Counted from the first letter of the stretch, positions 1 to 8,814 are shown. The stretch is 64,000 nucleotides of DNA from Myxococcus virescens (GCF_900101905.1 NZ_FNAJ01000001.1:434001-498000), one strand, 5' to 3'. A program made the numbers and translations. The notes: generated from the letters alone by a model not told the origin.

Positions 1-792
1 AAGACGGCCGTGGGCGCATTCCCGAAGGACGCGAGCGCCCGCGCCGCCTATGGCGAGGCCCTGCGCGCCAAGGGTGACTTGGATGGCGCCATCGCCGAGT
101 ACGAAGAGGGCGTGAAGCTCGCCCCCACGCCGGAGAACCGGCTGGCGCTCGCGGATGTGTACGCGCAGAAGCGGGTGGGCGCGAAAGCACAGCCGCTCTA
201 CAGGGCCCTCCTGGACGAGGACCCCACCAATCGCGCCGCGAAGCTGGCGCTCGCGGACCTGCTGCTGGCCATGGGCGACTATGTGGCGGCGGAGGGGCTG
301 CTCAAGCCCAAGGACGGGGAAGAGGCCGACACCGCGGCGCTGGCGCGGCTGGGCATCGTCCACTCGCGGCGTGGGCGGCCGGAACTGGCCGTGTCGGAGC
401 TCGAGGCGGTGGTGGCGAAGGATCCGGCGCAGTTGGAGGCTCGCGCGGAGCTGGGCTTCATCTACCTGCGTGGCGGCGACGGCGCGAAGGCGAGGAAGGT
501 GCTGACGTCCGTGCTGTCGGTGGACCCGCGCCACTCGCTGAGCCTGCTGTACATGGGCCACACGCTGTACCAGCAGGGCAACACGAAGGGCGCGGAGAAG
601 TCCTTCCGCAACGCCGTGCAGGCGGACCCGAACTTCGCTGAGCCGCACAACGCACTCGGGCAGCTGCTGGAAGCGACGAAGCGCATCGACGAGGCAAAGG
701 ACGCCTACAAGATGGCCGTGCAGTTGCAGCCGGACCACCCGGATGCGAGAGACGCGCTGAAGCGGCTGACGGCGTCCGCGCCCAAGCCGTAG
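1..792 (+). CDS. TPR-repeat protein, 5' end outside window
   Basis: The reading frame is open from the first base and ends at TAG 790-792, so only the C-terminal ~263 residues are present. It consists of consecutive degenerate tetratricopeptide repeats of about 34 residues, with recurring patterns such as AxLGxxxLxxGDxxxA and a last repeat rich in A, L and P near FAEPHNALGQLLEATKRIDEAKDAY. TPR arrays are protein-binding scaffolds; in myxobacteria many belong to secreted or envelope assembly proteins, but no other domain is visible here to say which. No signal peptide can be judged because the start is missing. The stop codon lies inside a short sequence that is repeated 71 bp downstream. Confidence 0.85.
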   Translation, partial: KTAVGAFPKDASARAAYGEALRAKGDLDGAIAEYEEGVKLAPTPENRLALADVYAQKRVGAKAQPLYRALLDEDPTNRAAKLALADLLLAMGDYVAAEGLLKPKDGEEADTAALARLGIVHSRRGRPELAVSELEAVVAKDPAQLEARAELGFIYLRGGDGAKARKVLTSVLSVDPRHSLSLLYMGHTLYQQGNTKGAEKSFRNAVQADPNFAEPHNALGQLLEATKRIDEAKDAYKMAVQLQPDHPDARDALKRLTASAPKP

Positions 793-882
793 GCCACTCG
801 CGGAACGTCTCGCCGCAATGCATGCGGCGAGATAGGCGGAGGGTGTGCACTCCCACGCCGTAGGCCTCTCGCGAGACGTCTC
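781..882. repeat. imperfect direct repeat at the TPR gene 3' end
   Basis: Bases 781-811 and 852-882 match at about 27 of 31 positions, with a period of 71 bp. The first copy contains the last codons and the stop of the TPR gene; the second lies just downstream. It looks like a short local duplication. No function is known. Confidence 0.6.
809..831 (+). terminator. hairpin after TPR gene
   Basis: A perfect 9-bp stem CTCGCCGCA / TGCGGCGAG with a 5-nt loop begins 17 bp after the TPR stop codon. There is no T-run. It is a plausible transcription end for the TPR gene, and could also serve the convergent EamA gene. Confidence 0.5.
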
Positions 883-983
883 ACTGCAGGGCCTGCGCGC
901 GAAATGAACGGACCGCGCGCGAGCCCACGGCAGCGTGGACAGATGAGCGCATGGGCATCGCGTCCGGGCAGTCCTACGCCCGC

Positions 984-1832
984 CTATTCCGGCACGCCCA
1001 GCAACACCGCGCCCACGGCGACGAGCGCGGCGCCCGACAGTTGCCGTCGGCCCAGGCGCTCACCCTGAAGCGCCGCGAGCACCAGCGCGAAGGCGATGGA
1101 GGTGTTTCGAAGCGTCAGCACCGCGCCGGCCCCGCCCCCCGCCAGCGCCGTCAACAACAGGCCGAACGACAGCGCGGAGATGAGCCCCGCCGTCAGGACG
1201 AGGCCCGGTGCGAGCAAAGCCTCCCGGCGGAAGGCAGCCCACCCCTGCTGGCGGCCCCGCTCCAGGATGAGCACGGGCAGCGCGACGAGCAGGCCGGTGG
1301 CGAACAACGCAGGCGGCTGCGCGCCCGTCCCCAGCGCCATCTTGTAGCTCAAGTGGTAGCCCGCGATTCCCACCGCCGACAGGGCCGCCCACGCCACGCC
1401 CGTCCCCATGGCCCCCGCGGAATGGGACAGGTTCATCACCGCCAGCCCAACGCAGATCAGCGCCACGCCTGACACCGTCCATGGGGACACCGCCTCCCCC
1501 AGCCACAGCACGGACACGGGCCAGACGAGCAGCATCGCGCCGCCACGCGACACCGTGTACGCGAGCCCGAGTGGCGCCTGACGCAGCGACCGCGCGAGCC
1601 CCGCGAGGTAAACGCTCTCACACACGCCCGCCCACAGCGCCCAGACGAGCCCCTCCGTGCTGGAGAACGCGGGGCCACGCATCCCCAGCGCCCAGATGCC
1701 ACTGGCCAGGATGACCACGGACATGACGCTCACCACGCCCACTTCCGGATTGGGATGACGCTTGAGCAGCGCGTTCCAAGCCGCGTGCAGGAACGCGGAC
1801 GACAACACCAGCACCAGCGCAGCAGTCTCCAA
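984..1832 (-). CDS. EamA/DMT-family inner-membrane exporter
   Basis: This 282-residue protein is almost entirely hydrophobic, with about ten predicted transmembrane helices arranged as two EamA halves. That is the fold and length of drug/metabolite transporters, which usually export amino acids, sugars or other small metabolites; the substrate cannot be read from sequence. I chose the TTG start at 1832 (product begins M-ETAALVLVLSSAF) because a GAGGAG ribosome-binding site sits about 6 nt upstream and the hydrophobic N-terminus begins right there. Longer in-frame extensions to 2126 are Arg/Pro/Gly-rich and look non-coding. It stands alone, convergent with the TPR gene. Confidence 0.8.
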   Translation of the reverse strand: METAALVLVLSSAFLHAAWNALLKRHPNPEVGVVSVMSVVILASGIWALGMRGPAFSSTEGLVWALWAGVCESVYLAGLARSLRQAPLGLAYTVSRGGAMLLVWPVSVLWLGEAVSPWTVSGVALICVGLAVMNLSHSAGAMGTGVAWAALSAVGIAGYHLSYKMALGTGAQPPALFATGLLVALPVLILERGRQQGWAAFRREALLAPGLVLTAGLISALSFGLLLTALAGGGAGAVLTLRNTSIAFALVLAALQGERLGRRQLSGAALVAVGAVLLGVPE

Positions 1833-2103
1833 TGCGGCTCCTCGACGACGACCCACGCCCGTGACTACTCCAATCGCCGCGCGGGCGCAGCGCCCCCTTG
1901 GAGGCCAGTCACGAGCTCGCTGTTCGGAAATGTCGGGACTTTTGCCGGCGCTTCGAGACGCAATGCGTGGCACCTCGGTGCCCGCCGAACCAGGACGAGG
2001 TGACGAGGCACGACAGCACGCCCAATGTGCGGCATGGGGGCACCGGGCAGGCCACGGCTTCCCTGCCCGTCCGCCGCCAGCGAGGGGAAACGACGCCCCC
2101 CCA
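1833..2103. other. intergenic region upstream of the EamA gene
   Basis: About 270 bp separate the EamA start from the terminator of the heme operon. It should hold the EamA promoter. I looked for a riboswitch-like fold because small EamA genes are sometimes riboswitch-controlled. I found only short GC-rich stems (for example CACCTCG...CGAGGTG near 1971-2002), nothing I can name. Confidence 0.4.
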
Positions 2104-2167
2104 CGGGAAAGGCCCTGGGCCATCACGCGCGGTGTGGAGGGGCACCGGGCGCCCAGGGCCTTTCCCG
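2104..2167 (-). terminator. 17-bp inverted repeat ending the heme operon
   Basis: CGGGAAAGGCCCTGGGC at 2104-2120 is perfectly complementary to 2151-2167, with a 30-nt loop. It begins 39 bp after the hmuV stop and is the most extensive hairpin I found in the window. It very likely ends transcription of the seven-gene heme operon. It has no T-run, so it is either an unusual terminator or an RNA-stabilising 3' structure. Confidence 0.7.
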
Positions 2168-2205
2168 CGGGGAGCTGAATCCAGCGGGTACGGCTCCGTC
2201 CGTGC

Positions 2206-3009
2206 TCAGCGAGTCAGCGGCGCGCGGCCCTCCGGGATGACCAGGGGACCGGGCGAGCCCGGCCATTCGACGACCTGCACGCGCAGTCCGAAGACACGGG
2301 CCACCAGCTCCTGGGAAAGCACCTGCGCCGGTGCGCCCAGCTCAACCAGCCGGCCCTCGGCGAGCACGGCCATCCGGTGCGCGTATCTCGCGGCCAGATT
2401 GAGGTCATGCAGCACCGCCAGCACCGCGCCACCCGCCTGGGCGAAGCGCGCCGCCGCCTCCAGCACGAGGTGCTGGTGGGCCAGATCCAGACTCGCCGTC
2501 GGCTCGTCCAGCAGCAGGTAACGGTGTCCGGAGGCCAACGGTTCGGAGAGCTGAGCCAGCACCCGCGATAGCTGCACACGCTGCCGCTCGCCCCCCGACA
2601 GCGTGAGGTACGAACGTGAAGCCAGGTGCCGCGTGTCGGTGGCATCGAGCGCCGCCACCGCCGCCGCCAGGTCCGCGCTGCCCTCAGCGCGGCTCGCATG
2701 GGGACTCCGTCCCAGCAGCGCCACCTCCAGCGCCGTGAAGCCGAAGCCCAGCGACGACTCCTGGGGGAGCACGCCCAGCCGCATGGCGCGCTCCCGCGGC
2801 TTCCAATGCAGCAAGGGAGTGCCGTCCAGGAGCACCTCGCCCGTCGAGCACCGCAGCTCGCCCGACATGGCGGACAGCAGCGTGGACTTGCCCGCGCCGT
2901 TCGGCCCCACCACGGCCAGCACCTCGCCGGGCTGCAGCGTCAAGTCCATGGGCCCCAGCGTCCGCCCACGGCCACGCCACACCTCGATGCCACGAACCTC
3001 CAGGCTCAT
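2206..3009 (-). CDS. hmuV: heme ABC importer ATPase HmuV
   Basis: This 267-residue ABC ATPase drives heme (or iron-chelate) import through the inner membrane with HmuU. Visible motifs are Walker A GPNGAGKST, the signature LSGGERQRV, Walker B YLLLDEPTASLD and the switch histidine in LAVLHDLNLA. These fit the FecCD-partner ATPase group in length and order. The start ATG (3007-3009) overlaps the stop of hmuU in an ATGA junction, so the two are translationally coupled. A much longer in-frame extension upstream runs antisense-like through hmuU and is not used. It is the last gene of the heme operon. Substrate is inferred from hmuS, hmuT, the HmuY-like gene and the TonB receptor alongside. Confidence 0.93.
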   Translation of the reverse strand: MSLEVRGIEVWRGRGRTLGPMDLTLQPGEVLAVVGPNGAGKSTLLSAMSGELRCSTGEVLLDGTPLLHWKPRERAMRLGVLPQESSLGFGFTALEVALLGRSPHASRAEGSADLAAAVAALDATDTRHLASRSYLTLSGGERQRVQLSRVLAQLSEPLASGHRYLLLDEPTASLDLAHQHLVLEAAARFAQAGGAVLAVLHDLNLAARYAHRMAVLAEGRLVELGAPAQVLSQELVARVFGLRVQVVEWPGSPGPLVIPEGRAPLTR

Positions 3010-4094
3010 GCGGCCCCCTTGCGCGACAGCAGCCCGATGAAGACGGGAACGCCCAGCACGGACGTGAGCGCGCCCACGGGCAGCTCGGCGGGAATGGCCG
3101 CCGTGCGAGCCAGCAGGTCCGCGCCCACCAGCAGCGAGGCCCCCAGCAAGGCGGATGCACTGAGCAACCGCCGGTGGTCCGGTCCCAGCGCCAACCGCAG
3201 CAGCGCGGGCACCAGCAAGCCGACGAAGGCGATGACGCCGGTGACGGACACCGCGGCCCCCACACCCAAGGCCGCGGCGAGGATGAGCCGACGCTTGAGG
3301 CGCTCGACATCCACGCCCAGGTGCCACGCCTCACGCTCCCCCAGCAGCAGGAGGTTGAGGGTGCGCGCCTCACGCAGCAGCAGGCCCAGGGCGATGAGCA
3401 GCGGCGGCGTGGCGGCCCCCACCACGTCCCAGGACGCACCGCCCAGGCTGCCCCAGGTCCAGAAGGTGATGGAGCGGAGCTGCGCGTCGGTGGCCATCTG
3501 CGTGAGCAGGCCGATGCCCGCGCCCGCCCCCGCGCTGACAGCCACGCCCGCCAGGAGGATGCGCGCCGTCTCCGTGCGTCCGCCGCCTCCCCCCAGCCGA
3601 TGCGCCAGCAGCGTGGCGCCCAGCGCGCCCAGGAAGGCCGCGCCCGGCACCGCGAGCATCCGCAACGAGCCCAGGTGGGCGCTGAGGGCCACGTCCATGA
3701 CGATGGCTGCCACCGCCCCCAGCGCCGCGCCGCTGGAGGTGCCCAGCAGGCCGGGCTCCACCAGCGGGTTGCGGAACAACGCCTGCAGCGCGGCACCACA
3801 GGTGGCCAGCACCGCGCCCACCATGATGCCGAGCGTCACGCGCGGCAGGCGGATGGACAGCAGCACCGCCTGCTGCACGGACTCCAGCTTGTGGCCGATG
3901 TCCAGGCCCACCTGTTCCAGCAGACTGCCCGCCAGTGCCAGCAGAGGCACCGGCACCGCGCCCACGGCGAGCGACAGGAGCACCACGCCCAGCAGCAGCG
4001 CCGTCAGCAGCAGCCACGGACGCGGGGCTGCTGGCTGACTGGGCTCCTGGGTGCGGTAGGTGGCGGAGACGGGCGCAATCTCCGACGCACTCAT
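3006..4094 (-). CDS. hmuU: heme ABC importer permease HmuU (FecCD family)
   Basis: This 362-residue integral membrane protein has the FecCD/BtuC pattern: a hydrophobic N-terminus after a ~25-residue cytoplasmic lead, about ten helices, the conserved stretch RLPRVTLGIMVGAVLATCGAALQALFRNPLVEPGLLG split over helices 2-3, and a C-terminal GPDHRRLL segment that docks the ATPase. It forms the channel through which HmuT delivers heme. Its ATG overlaps the hmuT stop (ATGA at 4091-4094), and its own stop overlaps the hmuV start in the same way. Coupling at both ends suggests fixed stoichiometry. Confidence 0.93.
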   Translation of the reverse strand: MSASEIAPVSATYRTQEPSQPAAPRPWLLLTALLLGVVLLSLAVGAVPVPLLALAGSLLEQVGLDIGHKLESVQQAVLLSIRLPRVTLGIMVGAVLATCGAALQALFRNPLVEPGLLGTSSGAALGAVAAIVMDVALSAHLGSLRMLAVPGAAFLGALGATLLAHRLGGGGGRTETARILLAGVAVSAGAGAGIGLLTQMATDAQLRSITFWTWGSLGGASWDVVGAATPPLLIALGLLLREARTLNLLLLGEREAWHLGVDVERLKRRLILAAALGVGAAVSVTGVIAFVGLLVPALLRLALGPDHRRLLSASALLGASLLVGADLLARTAAIPAELPVGALTSVLGVPVFIGLLSRKGAA

Positions 4095-4993
4095 TTGCGG
4101 CCCCGAGCCGGGGACATGTACCCATCCTGCAAGCGGCTCACGGCCTTGCCCAGGTGAGGCCCCAGCCCCATGAAGTGGACGTCATCCACGGTGATGAGGC
4201 GCCAACCACGCACCTGTGACAGGCCAGGCGTGCGCGACAGGCCCTCCTCACCGCCCACCGGCTCCAGGGAGCTGGCTGGCATGAGGATGAAGTCCGGCGC
4301 CGCTTCGACCACCGCCTCCGCCGTCAGCGGCTTGTGGCCCGAATAGCCGGCGATGGCATTCACGCCGCCCGACAGCGTGACGAGCTCGCCCGCCGCTGTC
4401 CCTGCGCCCGCCACCATGAGGACGTTGGCCCCGCGCGCGTACAGCGCGAGGACCCGCGGCGGCTTCGCGTCCTTGCGCGCCGCCGTGCGCTCCCGCGCCT
4501 TGCGCAGGTCCGCGTCCAGCTGCTTGACCAGGGCCTCACCCTGCTCGGCCTTGCCCAGGCGCTGCGCGAGCGTCCGGATGCGCTCGCGCGTGGCTTCGAC
4601 GGTGTGCTTGTTCGGCAGCACCACCACGTCCACGCCCACCGTCTTGAGCTGCTCGAGCACGCCCGGAGGGCCCGCCTCCTCGGACGCCAGCAACTGCGAC
4701 GTCCCCAGCGCGACGATGGCCTCCGATGACAGCGCCCGCTGGTAGCCCACCTTCGGCGACTTCCGGGCGACCTCCAACGCCAGGCTGGTGTCATCCACGC
4801 CCACCACCTGCCCGCCCGCGCCCAGCGCGAAGACGGTTTCGGTGATGGCGGGGCCGACGGTGACCAGCTTCGCCGCGTTGACCGGGGCCTTGGCCGCGGC
4901 CGCCGCCTGAGGCTTCGCGGGCGCAGGCACCGCCGCGTGCGCGAGCGAGGCCACCGCCATGAAGACCCACGACAGCCCGGACGCGCGGCTCAT
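4091..4993 (-). CDS. hmuT: periplasmic heme-binding protein HmuT
   Basis: This 300-residue type III periplasmic binding protein starts with a hydrophobic signal peptide ending near AHAAVPAPA, then an Ala/Pro/Lys-rich linker. The binding domain begins LVTVGPAITETVFALGAGGQVVGVDDTS, typical of BtuF/HmuT proteins, and ends with a helix-rich lobe. It would carry heme from the outer-membrane receptor to HmuU. I chose ATG 4993 because it gives a proper signal peptide and overlaps the hmuS stop as ATGA. The 19 residues upstream in the longer frame would spoil the signal peptide. Confidence 0.92.
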   Translation of the reverse strand: MSRASGLSWVFMAVASLAHAAVPAPAKPQAAAAAKAPVNAAKLVTVGPAITETVFALGAGGQVVGVDDTSLALEVARKSPKVGYQRALSSEAIVALGTSQLLASEEAGPPGVLEQLKTVGVDVVVLPNKHTVEATRERIRTLAQRLGKAEQGEALVKQLDADLRKARERTAARKDAKPPRVLALYARGANVLMVAGAGTAAGELVTLSGGVNAIAGYSGHKPLTAEAVVEAAPDFILMPASSLEPVGGEEGLSRTPGLSQVRGWRLITVDDVHFMGLGPHLGKAVSRLQDGYMSPARGRK

Positions 4994-6078
4994 CGCGACA
5001 CCTCGCTCGCGGGCAGCGCCTGGGCCAGTTCCTCCGCCAGCGCGCGCCACTCAGGCGACTCGGGCTGCCCCGGCTTCCGCTTGCCGAAGATGAGCGCGAT
5101 GTTCTCCCCCGCCTCGTTGAACAGCTCCACGGACGTGACGACGCCGTCCCGCGTGGGCTTGCGCACGACCCACGCCGAGTGGACGTGGTCCGCGCGGACG
5201 TGGAGGTTGAAGCCCGCGTCCAACACGTTCATCCACGGGCCCATCGGCTTCACGTTCTTCACCGGGCCGGTGTGAATCTGGATGCAGCCCGGGTTGCCCA
5301 CGAAAATCATGATGGGCAGCTCCGTCGCGGCCGCCTTCTCCAGCACCCACGTCAGCGAGGACGCTGCCACCGAGGTGGTCAGCTCCGGCTCGGCCAGGCG
5401 GAGCGCCTGGGTGCGCGCCACGCTGAAGCGGTTGAGCAGCATGAAGAACTCATGCGTGTCCTGGAGCGCGCGCCAGCCGGAGCGCAGCCCCTCCGCGTCA
5501 ATCTCACTGTCGGGCTTGGGCGCCGCCGCGGGCGTGGCCGGGACGATGCTGAGCACCGGCGACTGGTCCGCGTGGGTGAACTCCTTCACCAGGGTGTCGA
5601 ACGTCTCCTCGCGCCCTGCCTCCTCTACGTAGAGCTTGTGGACGGCCGTCCCCGACGCGTCGAAGAATTGGAGGCTGCGGCGGATGCCATCGCCGTGCGG
5701 CTCACGGATGGCGAAGCCGAAGCTCCAGCGCGTGAAGAACAGGCGCAGGTCGATCTCCTCGTCCAGCACCAGCCCCTGCTTGCCGTGCAGCTCGATGTTG
5801 CGCCAGGTGCCACGCTTCTCATGCACGGCATGCGCGTTGCGCGTGAGCGACATCACCCGCCCCAGCGACTCGAAACGGGGAAGGAGCGCATCCAGTCGAA
5901 GGTCCAGCCGGACGACGCTCTCCCCAAGTCCCGTGGCGAGCAACTGCGCTTCACTCACACCCAACTGCTCGGCGGCGTCACGAATACGGGTGCGAGGCTG
6001 CTCCTCGCGGAGGGTCTGCCAGCGCTGGCGCAGACGGGTGGATTCGGAAACGACATCAGAGTTCGCGGTCTGATTCAT
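4990..6078 (-). CDS. hmuS: heme-handling/degrading protein HmuS (HemS/ChuX family)
   Basis: About 362 residues, the usual size for HemS/HmuS proteins, which are built from two repeated heme-utilisation domains. Cytoplasmic HemS proteins bind incoming heme and in several species release iron from it. Recognisable stretches are the N-terminal RIRDAAEQLGVSEAQLLATG (conserved in HemS proteins), NAHAVHEKRGTW, and GNPGCIQIHTGPV in the second domain. Two starts are possible. I prefer ATG 6078, with AGGTG at good spacing, over GTG 6087, which lacks one. The stop overlaps the hmuT start. Position between HmuT and the HmuY-like gene supports heme as the substrate. Confidence 0.92.
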   Translation of the reverse strand: MNQTANSDVVSESTRLRQRWQTLREEQPRTRIRDAAEQLGVSEAQLLATGLGESVVRLDLRLDALLPRFESLGRVMSLTRNAHAVHEKRGTWRNIELHGKQGLVLDEEIDLRLFFTRWSFGFAIREPHGDGIRRSLQFFDASGTAVHKLYVEEAGREETFDTLVKEFTHADQSPVLSIVPATPAAAPKPDSEIDAEGLRSGWRALQDTHEFFMLLNRFSVARTQALRLAEPELTTSVAASSLTWVLEKAAATELPIMIFVGNPGCIQIHTGPVKNVKPMGPWMNVLDAGFNLHVRADHVHSAWVVRKPTRDGVVTSVELFNEAGENIALIFGKRKPGQPESPEWRALAEELAQALPASEVSR

Positions 6079-6105
6079 GTTGGACACCTGGAAGTGGAAG
6101 GGAGC

Positions 6106-6765
6106 TCAGTACGAGGACGGCTGCGTCACGGCGCTGCCGCTGGAGGCGGGGCCAGGCACCTTCGCCCAGCGGAGCGACAACATCCCCGGCGTACCGGCAT
6201 CGTCGTAATAGGACTGCATGGCGACCTTGAAGTAGTCACCAGCGTCGGAGCGGACGACGTACACATTGCGACGCGCCGTGAGGGCGTGCGTCGTCATGTC
6301 ATAGGCGTACCACCCGTCGCCCTGCTGGAAGGCGCTGTCCGGGTCCTCGCCCCGGTCCGGGCCGTCCTCGGAATCCGCGACGTAGCCGTCCGCCGGCGCC
6401 CGCGTCACCGCCGCGAAGTCCGTCTCGAGGAGCACCGCCACCGCCACGTTGCCGGTACCACTCACGCCGCCCCGGGTGCGGACGTTGAAGCGGTTGAAGG
6501 CCAGGTCCCAGACAGTGTCCTCGGAGGCGCTCACCTGCGCGCCCTTGTCCAGGTCCAGGCCAATCCAGTCCGCGCTGCTCGTCGCGTTCACGGTGGTGGT
6601 GTACGAGCCGTCATCGTTGGCCACGTGATTCACGTGGGAGCCATCCGTCGGCGGGTTCTCTGGTGGCAGCTCGAGGTCATCGCCGCACGCGGACAGGGAA
6701 CCGGCCAGCAGCAAGGCGGCGCTGGCGCGGCCCAGGAAGGAGGAACGGGGAGAGAAGCGGGACAT
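6106..6765 (-). CDS. HmuY-like heme-binding lipoprotein
   Basis: This 219-residue lipoprotein has a signal peptide ending in the lipobox LSAC, so it is lipidated at Cys27. The mature part resembles HmuY-family proteins, a heme-scavenging fold first described in Porphyromonas: WIGLDLDKG..., VWDLAFNRFNVRTRGG and a C-terminal YFKVAMQSYY...SLRWAKV. In such systems HmuY captures heme at the surface and hands it to a TonB receptor. The gene lies directly between that receptor and hmuS, with AAGGAG just before the start. Axial heme ligands cannot be assigned from sequence alone. Family assignment is by pattern, moderately sure. Confidence 0.8.
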   Translation of the reverse strand: MSRFSPRSSFLGRASAALLLAGSLSACGDDLELPPENPPTDGSHVNHVANDDGSYTTTVNATSSADWIGLDLDKGAQVSASEDTVWDLAFNRFNVRTRGGVSGTGNVAVAVLLETDFAAVTRAPADGYVADSEDGPDRGEDPDSAFQQGDGWYAYDMTTHALTARRNVYVVRSDAGDYFKVAMQSYYDDAGTPGMLSLRWAKVPGPASSGSAVTQPSSY

Positions 6766-6798
6766 CGGGACTCCTTGAGTGAGAGGTGGAAGGGAGCG

Positions 6799-8814
6799 TC
6801 AGAGCCGGGCGGAGATGCCGGCCTGGATGGCGCGAGGGGGAATGGGGAGGTCGGTGGGGTTGCCCGCGTTCGCGAGGTTGGTGCCCAGCACGAAGAACTG
6901 GAGTTCCTCGCGCATGCGCCAGCCCAGCCGGGCATCCACGGTGACGTAGCGCTTGGCGTCGTACGGGTTGGCGACGCCGTCACCGTCCGTGTCCGGATAG
7001 AAGGGACGCGGCCCCACGAGCGCGCCGCGCACCCAGGCCTCCAGGCCCGACGTCCGGTGACGCCAGGTGGCCTGCGCGGTGAGGCGATGGCGCGCCTGCC
7101 CTTCCAGCGCCAGCCCCGTCTCCTCCGAACGGCCGTCGGTGAGCGTGTAGCCCAGCTCCGCGGAGATGCGACCAGGGAGCTGCTGACGCACACCCAGCTC
7201 GCCTCCGCGCACGCGCGCACGCGCGATGTTCACGTAGGTGAAGAGCTGCTGCGGACCGACCATCTCCGTGGAGACGCCAATCATGTCCTGAAGGCGGTGC
7301 TGGAAGGCGCTCACCCACAGGAGCGAGGACTCCGCGGGCTTCACCTCCACCGACAGGTTGAAGCTGCGCGAGCGCTCCGGACGCAGGTCCGGATTGCCGT
7401 GCACCCGGTAGCCCACGCTGGGGTTCTCGAAGTCGAGCAGCATCTCCTGGAAGCCCGGCGCCCGGAACGCCCAGCCGTAGCTGCCGCGCAGCGTGAGCCA
7501 GGATGTCGGGTCCATGCGCGCCGCCAGCCGAGGCGTCACCGCCGTGCCGAACTGCGTGTCCGTGTCCACGCGCGCGCCCGGCACCAGCGTCAGCTTCAAG
7601 CTTGGCACCAGGGTCCAGTTGTCCTGCACGTAGATGGACGCGCGGGCGCGCTGGCCGGTGCCGTCTTCGCCCAGCCGGTCCGCCTGCAACCATTCGCCGA
7701 GCAGCTCCGCGCCCGCCACGAAGGCGTGGGCGTCCCCCAGCTTCGCGTCCAGCTGCGCGCCCAGCCGGCCCTGCTGCTCGCGCGTGTCCTCGATGGTGTC
7801 CAACGCGTTGGAGCGGCGCTGGTCCCTCAGGTAGCGCCGGTTGAACCACGCATAGGCGCCATCCACGCGCAGCGAGGCGCTGTTGGACAGCGTCCACCGG
7901 GGAGACAGGCGCACGGAGAGCGAGTCATCCCGGCTGGCGCGGTCGAAGATGGCGCCCGTCACGCCCACGTCCACGCCGCGCTGCACCCGGCGTGCATAGG
8001 TGGCGTTGGCCTGCAGCGCCGTGCCCTCACTGATGCGCAAGTCACCGCCCGCGGACGCGTCGATTCCATCCAGGCTGCTGCCCGTGGTGCCGATGCTCGT
8101 CGGGTCCAGGAGGTACGCGTCCCGCCGCGCCAGACCGCCGCTCAGACGCAGCCCCCAGTTCTCGCCCTTCGCCTCGCCGGTGGCGTCCAGCTCCAGCCGC
8201 TGCATGGAGCCGTAGGAGGCGCGCAGCTCGGCGCCCAGCGGACGACGGGCACGACGGGTGATGAGGTTCACCACGCCCGCCACCGCGTCGCTGCCGTAGA
8301 GGACCGACGAGGGGCCCTTCACGATTTCTACCTGTTCGATGTCCTCGGTGGACAGGCGGGACAGGTCCACGCTTCCGGCCACCCGGCCGGCCACGCGCTC
8401 ACCGTCCACCAGCACCAGGACGTACTCCGGCGACAGGCCCTGCAGCTGCACCGTGGCGCCCGCGAACGTCTGGACCACCTGGAGCCCAGGGTGCGCGGCG
8501 AGCAACTCCGACGCGTCCCGCGCCCCGCTGGCCAGGATGTCCGAGCGGGTGATGACCTCCGTGGCCACCGCCGAATCCTCGAGCCGCTCCGGCGAACGCG
8601 ACGCCGTCACCACCGTGCGCGCTTCCGGCAGCGCCTCCGCGTCTAACGCGGGCTCCAGCCCCGCCTCGGCCTGGACCACCTGCGCATCGGGCGGAGCCTC
8701 CGCGGTGGAAGCCTCACTGGAAGCCACCTCGGTGGCAGGCGCTTCACTGCCACCGCCCCACGCCGTCCACGGCATGGAACAGGCCACGAAGAGCAAACAC
8801 CCACGCCACGCCAT
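6799..8814 (-). CDS. TonB-dependent heme receptor
   Basis: A 671-residue outer-membrane receptor with a signal peptide (cleaved near TAWGGG), an Ala/Glu-rich spacer, a likely TonB box near TVVTASRSPERL, and a plug domain with GLSPEYVLVLVDGERV and EQVEIVKGPSSVLYGSDAVAGVVNLIT. The remainder is a beta-barrel ending in the aromatic-poor strand ...AIQAGISARL, which closes on Leu rather than the common Phe. It should take heme or hemoprotein-derived heme across the outer membrane, fed by the HmuY-like lipoprotein. CGGAGG precedes ATG 8814. It is HmuR-like by context. Confidence 0.92.
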   Translation of the reverse strand: MAWRGCLLFVACSMPWTAWGGGSEAPATEVASSEASTAEAPPDAQVVQAEAGLEPALDAEALPEARTVVTASRSPERLEDSAVATEVITRSDILASGARDASELLAAHPGLQVVQTFAGATVQLQGLSPEYVLVLVDGERVAGRVAGSVDLSRLSTEDIEQVEIVKGPSSVLYGSDAVAGVVNLITRRARRPLGAELRASYGSMQRLELDATGEAKGENWGLRLSGGLARRDAYLLDPTSIGTTGSSLDGIDASAGGDLRISEGTALQANATYARRVQRGVDVGVTGAIFDRASRDDSLSVRLSPRWTLSNSASLRVDGAYAWFNRRYLRDQRRSNALDTIEDTREQQGRLGAQLDAKLGDAHAFVAGAELLGEWLQADRLGEDGTGQRARASIYVQDNWTLVPSLKLTLVPGARVDTDTQFGTAVTPRLAARMDPTSWLTLRGSYGWAFRAPGFQEMLLDFENPSVGYRVHGNPDLRPERSRSFNLSVEVKPAESSLLWVSAFQHRLQDMIGVSTEMVGPQQLFTYVNIARARVRGGELGVRQQLPGRISAELGYTLTDGRSEETGLALEGQARHRLTAQATWRHRTSGLEAWVRGALVGPRPFYPDTDGDGVANPYDAKRYVTVDARLGWRMREELQFFVLGTNLANAGNPTDLPIPPRAIQAGISARL

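Noticed and set aside
1967-1982. Sigma-54-like TGGCAC element
   Set aside because: The -12 part lacks TTGC at the required spacing.
1833-2103. Possible guanidine-type riboswitch before the EamA gene
   Set aside because: No conserved loop sequence of a known riboswitch was found; only short stems that are common in GC-rich DNA.
5179-8646. A 1155-codon open frame on the plus strand across the heme operon
   Set aside because: It is antisense to hmuS, the HmuY-like gene and the TonB receptor. Its translation is Arg/His/Gly-rich with no motif, as expected for the opposite strand of GC-rich genes.
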